64,000 nt of DNA, taken from positions 20,072,410 to 20,136,409 of the forward strand of contig CM055110.1 of NCBI GenBank assembly GCA_029204225.1. Reading direction: 5' to 3'. Of the stretch, positions 58,301-64,000 are shown one piece after another (within the stretch, counting starts at the first letter, position 1; each line of letters begins with the position of its first letter). The stretch comes from Diphasiastrum complanatum. Its lineage: Eukaryota > Streptophyta > Lycopodiopsida > Lycopodiales > Lycopodiaceae. The position numbers and the translations under genes are program-made. A model generated the notes under the pieces. The model saw nothing but the letters and a program-made list of their open reading frames with translations. It searched no databases and was not told the DNA's origin.

Positions 58301-60140
58301 TATCTATATTTATGCACATCATTCTTTATCTAGTAATTGAATTTTTATAAAGTAAACTCTGTTAAAAATTGTTCTATAGAAGAATTTAACTAATTGAGCT
58401 ATTTTATTGTCATATTTGAATTGTGTTATTCTAATACCAATTCAAGTAAGCCTATCATTCAAAAAAAAGACTTTGCATTAATGGTTTATTTCACAATGGA
58501 ATTTATTGTAGGGACCACATTCATTACTTAATATGATAGTATGAGTGAAAGAGTAGACTTTTGTTATTGAGGGCCTCGACTGGTGGGGTTGCATCCAAAC
58601 ATAAAGATGCATTATATTCTTCATATTAAATGGATAAAAATAATGAATTGTACTTTGATGTGTGGGAACTTCATATGTCAAATGTTATGGTGATTTCAAA
58701 TGTTGGAGAAAAGTAGTTGAAAAGACCATTCTTTATAAAAAGATAGACTTGTTGGCACACTCGGCGTATCAAATTTTATCAATTATGTAATCAGTCAAAA
58801 GCTATATTCAAATGAAAGCTACATTCTAGCGGATGAAATTCCTCAATCAACCAAAAACTAAGAACGTGTGTTTAAAGGCACAATCTCTAATGTTACATTG
58901 ACAATTCATCAAAGAGGCCCATAAAAACTACATTTCAAATGCCATGACGGCCATTTACCTGCAGGTTACATCTCTAAGTAGCAACTTAAACGAGGGACTG
59001 GCATTCATTCACTCACAGCTAGATATGTGACTTAACAACCAAGTAAGTGACTGACACAAGTGGACAATGTCGACCATTTAACTAATGGATGACCCATGCG
59101 ATCAAAGAGAGCATGAAGGCACATATTGTGAGAAATTGTCAACTAGTTTGATCTAGTTCATTTGGCAATTTAGGCCAATATGCATTTCATATTTAGAGAT
59201 AAACTTTATGAAGTTATTTTTGTTGTGAATCCGTTGAATGTGTGTGCCGCTCTAATACAACTGTTGTGAGTCCATTGACGGCTGAGAAAGTCGGACAATC
59301 GTGATTCATTGATGTGAAGCTCAGATGGAGTCGATCTGTGTGGACGAAGTTACTGCTTCATTCCACGATCAATCATCCCCTCTGAACTACAGACTGCTAC
59401 TGCAATATTAAATCTATGAACAGCAGATAATGTTTAATCAGATAAACTGATAAACAATAGAAGTACATCTACTGCTAGCAAGCATCTCAAATCATTCACA
59501 GATTATGCACACGATAGAGCAGAGTGCTACAACTTGTCTATATTATCAAAATCAAGTATACAACTAAAATTTTTTTGAGCATTGTCTGTTTTCCAAATCA
59601 GCGCGTCGGCGCAAGAGAGGTGTTCTCTCTCACGAGTAAGACTAGCTTATCTTGTAACTAGCTACTGCTCATTACATCTGTGTCTTTTCTCACAATGATC
59701 CAATTAATATATCATGCTAGGTGAGATTACAAGATTGATTTATTGATTGTTACAAGAAAGGTTTAAGTTAAACATCGGTTAACCATGTCTACCTCTTGTA
59801 TGTCGCTTTACGACCGAGCGTGAAGATTTGAATTTCAGGCTCTCGTTGATGCCCGATTTGTCGTTGTCGACTGTCATGGCTTGGTAAGACAATTTGTCAT
59901 CCTTACCCGATATGTCGTCCTTCGGTGTTTTTGATGTGTTGCGTACTTCGGTTGAGTAAAGAAAAGTGCGAGGAATGCGAAGGTCTTTACAAAACTAATA
60001 CTAAGTTAAAATAGGTTAACTGTCGGCTTTTTTGGAGATATGCAAAAAGAGTAAACTATGCAACAAAACAATTCAAAACCTGCAGCAGTCAAAAAAGCAA
60101 GAAAAATGCTAAAGCTTTAAAATAGAAACTTAAGGTTTCT
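58301..60140. other. Non-coding stretch, right end probably 3' LTR of copia H
   Basis: No gene seen. The part next to 60140 follows the presumed PPT of copia H and has LTR-like features, including CT-rich blocks near 59610-59640. Its far boundary is not visible. Confidence 0.35.
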
Positions 60141-60144
60141 TTAG

Positions 60145-60154
60145 CTCTCTCTTA
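60145..60154 (-). promoter_or_regulatory. Possible PPT of copia H
   Basis: The minus strand reads AAGAGAGAGC shortly after the RNase H end, similar to AAGGGAGAGAG of copia B. Confidence 0.4.
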
Positions 60155-60169
60155 AAGCAGGTGTCAAGC

Positions 60170-60841
60170 TCATTCGTTGCCTTTCAAACATAGTCTTGTC
60201 CAAGGCTTTTGTTAATATGTCGGCCACCATCTGCTTGGTTGGAATAAATACGGTCTTCAACTCGTTCCTTTCCACCAGATCCCTGATCAAGTGATACTTG
60301 ATAGCAATGTATTTCTGGATCTTTTGTCAGATGAATAGCAGATGTGTTGTCCATGGACAGGATCAACGGTTCGTTGTCCCAGTCCATCAAAGAACTGTTT
60401 GAGCCATGTCAGCTCGTTAGCCATTTTGGCTGCAGCAACATATTTTGTCTCACACAAAGATTGGGCAGTTGTGGTCTGCTGCTGATCCAAATAACAACTA
60501 CATCTACTGAGGTGCATCTTCTTGAGATGCTTTTGGAGTCATTTTTTATTGATGCCCAGCTTGCATCGCTATAGGACTTCACCTGAAATCCTATATCATG
60601 AGAAAAACAAAGACCATAGTCGTTTGTCTGCTGCATGTACTGTGAGATCCTCTTGGCAATTTTCCAGTGTGTAGGACCTGGATTTATATTGAATTGGCTC
60701 ATTCTGAATACTACATAAGCAATGTCCGGTCTCGTATTGTCTGCCAAGTACGTAAGCAAACCAATAAGCATCCTGTAAGGCTTGTGCAGATTAAACAAGG
60801 GAGGTCGTGCGGTGTTGGATTTCAAGACTTTGAAAGACTAA
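60170..60841 (-). pseudogene. Copia H, RT end and RNase H (family G)
   Basis: The minus strand reads LIGLLTYLADNTRPDIAYVVFRMSQF, HWKIAKRISQYM, SYSDASWASIKNDSKSIS, then after frameshifts CETKYVAAAKMANELTWLKQF, and LSMDNTSAIHLTKDPE. It closely matches the RNase H region of element G (SYSDASWASMKDDSKSIS, YVAAAKMANELI), so it is a second copy of family G. At least two frameshifts. Everything upstream of 60841 is lost. Confidence 0.88.
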
Positions 60842-61229
60842 ATGAATCGCCCATCTAGTGCTATTGAGGTATTTGTTGTGATAATGACTCAGGAGATACA
60901 AAATGACATCTGAAATATGCAACCTATGAAAGGCTTTGGCTCTCTCAATTACCACATTCTAGACAAAACTATATCGTCCATTTATTTGGTTGTTACCACG
61001 CCTATCACAAAGTGTCCACAAGCCCACAAATACCATTGTCATTGACCTATGTGATGAAGTTGATATTGACAAGAAGGGTATTCAACACAATGACAAAAGT
61101 ATCATAGACAAAATTTTAAAAGAACCCTAGGAGCAATTTGCTTGAAAAACTACTTATGCAACGTAGCAAAGTCGAGAAAGTAAACAAGTTGCCTTCTCAA
61201 TTTGAATGGAAATATTGCATTTGAATTGC
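60842..61229. other. Region before the 61-kb coding remnant
   Basis: Mostly non-coding. A weak plus frame near 61020-61130 (TIVIDLCDEVDIDKKGIQHND) may be an additional upstream exon of the next feature. Confidence 0.35.
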
Positions 61230-62795
61230 CCACACTTCATGTGAGTGGCAACTCCCCAATGACAAGGATGGAACAATGTTACGATGGTCATTGTTGGAAA
61301 AAACCAATGACAACAAATGTTAATCTTCCAAGCACTGTTTGCAAAAGCTATTGTGGTAGTGTATTTGAGTACATGAATGGACTTTGTGAATCTCACATGC
61401 TCTCTAGTGCACCAAATCGACAATGCTGGTCTAGTGAGGCTGAAAACCATACCTCATTTGGATTGTTTCTTCAGACGGTTATGGAATGCTAGAATGTTTT
61501 TATTGCAAAAAAGGCCAGTTTGCACACAAGCTTGTGCAGTATCTGTGTACTACTACTGCATGCCAAGCAACACCAGTTTCATCACCAAGGTAATGATACA
61601 CCAAGGTTTTCATAATCACATTGTTCGAGCATATTCTCATTTTGCAATAGCAGAAACAAAACGCTTGGTTGACACTGTAGTTGCAACTAATAGTAATGTT
61701 GGCCGGAGAAAGATACAAATGGAAGTCGCAAAGGAGCTTGTGACAAGAAATGAAAAATGTGAGAAACTTGAAATGAGTCACCAACAACTAGTAGAGCTCT
61801 TGCGAGAAATGCAACCATTGGTGCAAGCCAATAGGTACGTAAGGGAAGTTGTGTTCAAACTATCATGTTGAAGACTTTACTCATTACATATGTGTTTTAT
61901 AATAAATTGTGTGGTCTTATTTATTGATTTTTTTTTTTGCAGATCCAAGAGAATAGTCACTAACAGCAAAAAAAAAAAAAGGTTGTTAGAAAGGGCATGA
62001 AAACAAGTTCATTGGAGTTGAAAAGATTGTTGTGTACAAATTTTTCCACGACGACATATTTCCAAGGCAATGCAAAGATGAAAATAAGCGTTGATTTGTG
62101 TTTAAAATGTCTACAACAAAACCAGCACTAGGTGTTGACTTGTCAACCGGATGGCATCCACAAGAGATGGTGACTTGAAAAGGTCATAGGTTTGCTTCGA
62201 CCAAGCGTGTACAAGGGTGGACAACTATGGCACCACATGTATATGTGCCAAGGTAATGCATTTATGCATCTTATATATCTGTGCTATCCACTTATGATAA
62301 CCATGTAGTCTTTCACAGTCTATGGATGCAATTTTATGCCCTAAGATGTTTTGCAAAAAATCTATTCACAATTATTTATTTATTAACAATGTTCAAGAAC
62401 TCATGACAATCGCAACTTGCGAGATGAAAGAAGAAGACATAGAGGCACAAGTACTATTTTGGAGGATGCTAAACATTACAATAGCTCAAAAGGGCTTCAA
62501 AGCCTGACTTTCATGGTTTCATGGCAGATGAAGCACAAGGCAAACTGGAGAGCCATTCGTATAGTATATAATTGGAGGAACTAAACATGTCTTGCACGGT
62601 TGAGAGCGATCTTGTCTCTTCCATTGAGAACAAAGTCTTTGAATACACATCACTCAATATATATTCAAACAATATCAAGATGAACACAAGATAAATATCG
62701 AAAGTGAAAGAATGCAACAACAACATATGAAGCTTCGTCTCAATTCATATTTATTAGAGTGTGGTAGGCGAGTGGAAAGGTAACAGATGCCAATT
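61230..62795 (+). pseudogene. Unidentified spliced gene remnant, coiled-coil part and later exons
   Basis: Plus-strand exons with GT..AG borders. About 61260-61590: GWNNVTMVIVGKNQ, FALFAKAIVVVYLSTWMDF, DNAGLVRLKTIPHLDCFFRRLW, ending at GTAATG. About 61591-61834: SNVGRRKIQMEVAKELVTRNEK then LEMSHQQLVELLREMQPLV, a probable coiled coil, ending at GTACGT. From 61943 (after TTTTGCAG): SKRIVTNSKKKKRLL, then KFFHDDIFPRQCKDENK and GVDLSTGWHPQEMVT to about 62252. A later block at about 62395-62780 reads LFWRMLNITIAQKGFK, FHGFMADEAQ and ERSCLFH, with frameshifts. Several stops. Splice logic supports a real former gene, perhaps a DNA transposon protein. No family assigned. Confidence 0.45.
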
Positions 62796-62932
62796 TACCT
62801 ACAATGGATAGCTGGTTGAGTTGGTGGAATGTATGCTATGCACACTAAAGATATCTTCTAATTGGAATAAGATGTTTTTATCAAATATCATGGTCTTCTA
62901 TAAGTTGATGTATTGTTTATCATTTTTTTAAG

Positions 62933-63050
62933 ATTGATTCAAGTCAGCGACATTACAGACATCTCCAATACACTTCTAACCAATTTTTTTTTAACATTGA
63001 TTTCAGGCCAGTGACATTATAGACATCTCCAATACACTTCTAACCAATTC
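62933..63050. repeat. Tandem duplication, about 60-bp unit
   Basis: The block ATTACAGACATCTCCAATAC...CTTCTAACCAATT appears twice in a row (about 62933-62989 and 62994-63050) with three or four differences, in intron-like sequence. Confidence 0.85.
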
Positions 63051-63109
63051 GATTGAAGTTAAAACATTCTAGTTGGTTGGCATGTGAGGCTATTAAATCG
63101 CATATTAGC

Positions 63110-63629
63110 CTTTGTGACGCTGCAGGTACTGATTTACAAGTGCGCTATTGCAAAGCACCAACCCATACACTTTTGTGCAAGGCAAGCATATTGGACCTGG
63201 CCTAGTTTTGGAGGCTCTTACTGACAGAGCCACATCTAGAACCAATGCCACACCTAGCCCATCTATAGCAAAAAGTGGTCTCTGATGTAGTTGGTGGGGA
63301 CACCAATGAACAATAAACCAAGCTCATCAGATGATCGAATCACTACTCATAGAAAAAAAAATCCAACCATTTTTGTAGATGTTAAAGACAACAGTTCTCA
63401 TAGGCCAGAATATGTAAATGTGAATAGGCCTCGACAACATGGCTGTAGACGTTTGCAATTTCTTGATGTAGAGCCTATAAAGGTGGAGGCTATAGCGAAG
63501 AAACAAACGTTTCAAGGAGGATCTACAACAAGCACATTGAATATTGTAAAGAAGACATATGTACATGACACACTTTGGGCGATACGTAGAATCAACCAAG
63601 ATGCAAAGTCAAGTGTATGGGATGGCTAG
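63110..63629 (+). pseudogene. Unidentified exon remnant, downstream part of the 61-kb gene
   Basis: After an AG at about 63125, a frame reads TDLQVRYCKAPTHTLLCKASILDL. A second frame from 63291 reads SSDDRITTHRKKNPTIFVDVKDN, GCRRLQFLDVEPIKVEAIAKKQTF and THRINQDAKSSVWDG-like text to the stop at 63627-63629. Basic and Ser-rich. No domain recognised; position and strand suggest it belongs with the preceding exons. Confidence 0.35.
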
Positions 63630-64000
63630 GAACTCAAACGGGAAAGGTGCCGAAGCAAATAAATAAATATTTCAATGGGCACTTTAGCCCCTTGTTTTTG
63701 GGAATGCGTGAATGTAGTGGTTAAAACAAAATAGTTCATATGATTTGTAATGATAGCGTGGACCACACATGGAGACCATGGTCCATCAAGTTGCTTGTGA
63801 ACAATTTGAACTACCTTCCGATATGGCCAAATACAAATGGGCAGTAGACTTTACGATTACTTGATGTACGAGCCTATAATTGTGGAGGGCGATAAGAGGA
63901 AGAAAACAAACATTTCAAGGAGGAGTGTGGTTAAATCTCCAGGAGACTGGGAAGACTCCTCCGGTCATGGAGGGCCTGTCGAAGAAGCGCTTCCTAGAGA
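63630..64000 (+). repeat. Partial second copy of the exon block
   Basis: The stretch about 63845-63925 (GTAGACTTTACGATTACTTG... TTTCAAGGAGG) repeats 63440-63520 (GTAGACGTTTGCAATTTCTTG... TTTCAAGGAGG) at a distance of about 400 bp. No open frame beyond it to the window end is recognised. Confidence 0.55.

Noticed and set aside
60344-60574. Plus frame over copia H
   Set aside because: Antisense shadow of the RNase H remnant.

Overview
The window looks like intergenic chromatin of a large, AT-rich land-plant nuclear genome. It holds nested and decayed LTR retrotransposons: Ty1/copia elements primed by initiator-Met tRNA and Ty3/gypsy elements primed by Asp tRNA. It also holds very long dinucleotide arrays and a few spliced gene remnants with GT..AG introns. 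I see no tRNA or rRNA gene, no CRISPR array and no prokaryotic operon. I cannot name the species.

Layout. At 1-9.4 kb are a copia fragment, an unidentified minus-strand coding remnant, a truncated gypsy element (+, gag-protease-RT), a second gypsy element (-, LTR-PBS-gag), and a copia gag-protease fragment (-). At 9.4-22 kb a minus-strand copia element, called B here (pieces 10603-13027 and 19333-20340), is split inside its integrase gene by a nearly intact 6.17 kb copia element, called A (13028-19198). A's upstream LTR is followed by the RNase H tail of a second A copy, which gives a tandem array. Fragments of two more copias follow. At 22-30 kb are (AG)n, (AC)n and several LTR/PBS modules, ending in an internally deleted relative of A (E, +). 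At 30-33.7 kb is a decayed copia (G, +).

At 33.7-40.2 kb is the least expected part. A spliced gene whose C-terminus I read as ubiquitin-like (33713-34543, +) lies tail to tail with a spliced Ulp1/C48-type cysteine protease pseudogene (34739-35890, -). A diverged second copy of the ubiquitin-like gene lies at 40175-38616 (-). Between them sits an internally deleted copy of A (F, 36037-38123).

At 40-48 kb are copia and gypsy remnants, (CT)n and a 33-bp minisatellite. At 48.3-53.8 kb a roughly 1.7 kb direct repeat flanks an unidentified spliced coding remnant. At 53.9-60.9 kb are a possible host exon, (GA)n, and copia LTR, RT and RNase H pieces. At 61-64 kb are unidentified plus-strand exon remnants.

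Nothing here is clearly a working host gene. Element A is the youngest unit: its two 682-bp LTRs differ at about 12 positions by my hand count, and its 1,323-codon frame has one stop. A 10-bp palindrome, CACACGTGTG, recurs in LTR and leader sequences of several copia lineages, and its central CpG is often decayed to TG or CA.

All coordinates of decayed elements come from reading frames, PBS/PPT motifs and hand alignment between copies. No database search was possible.
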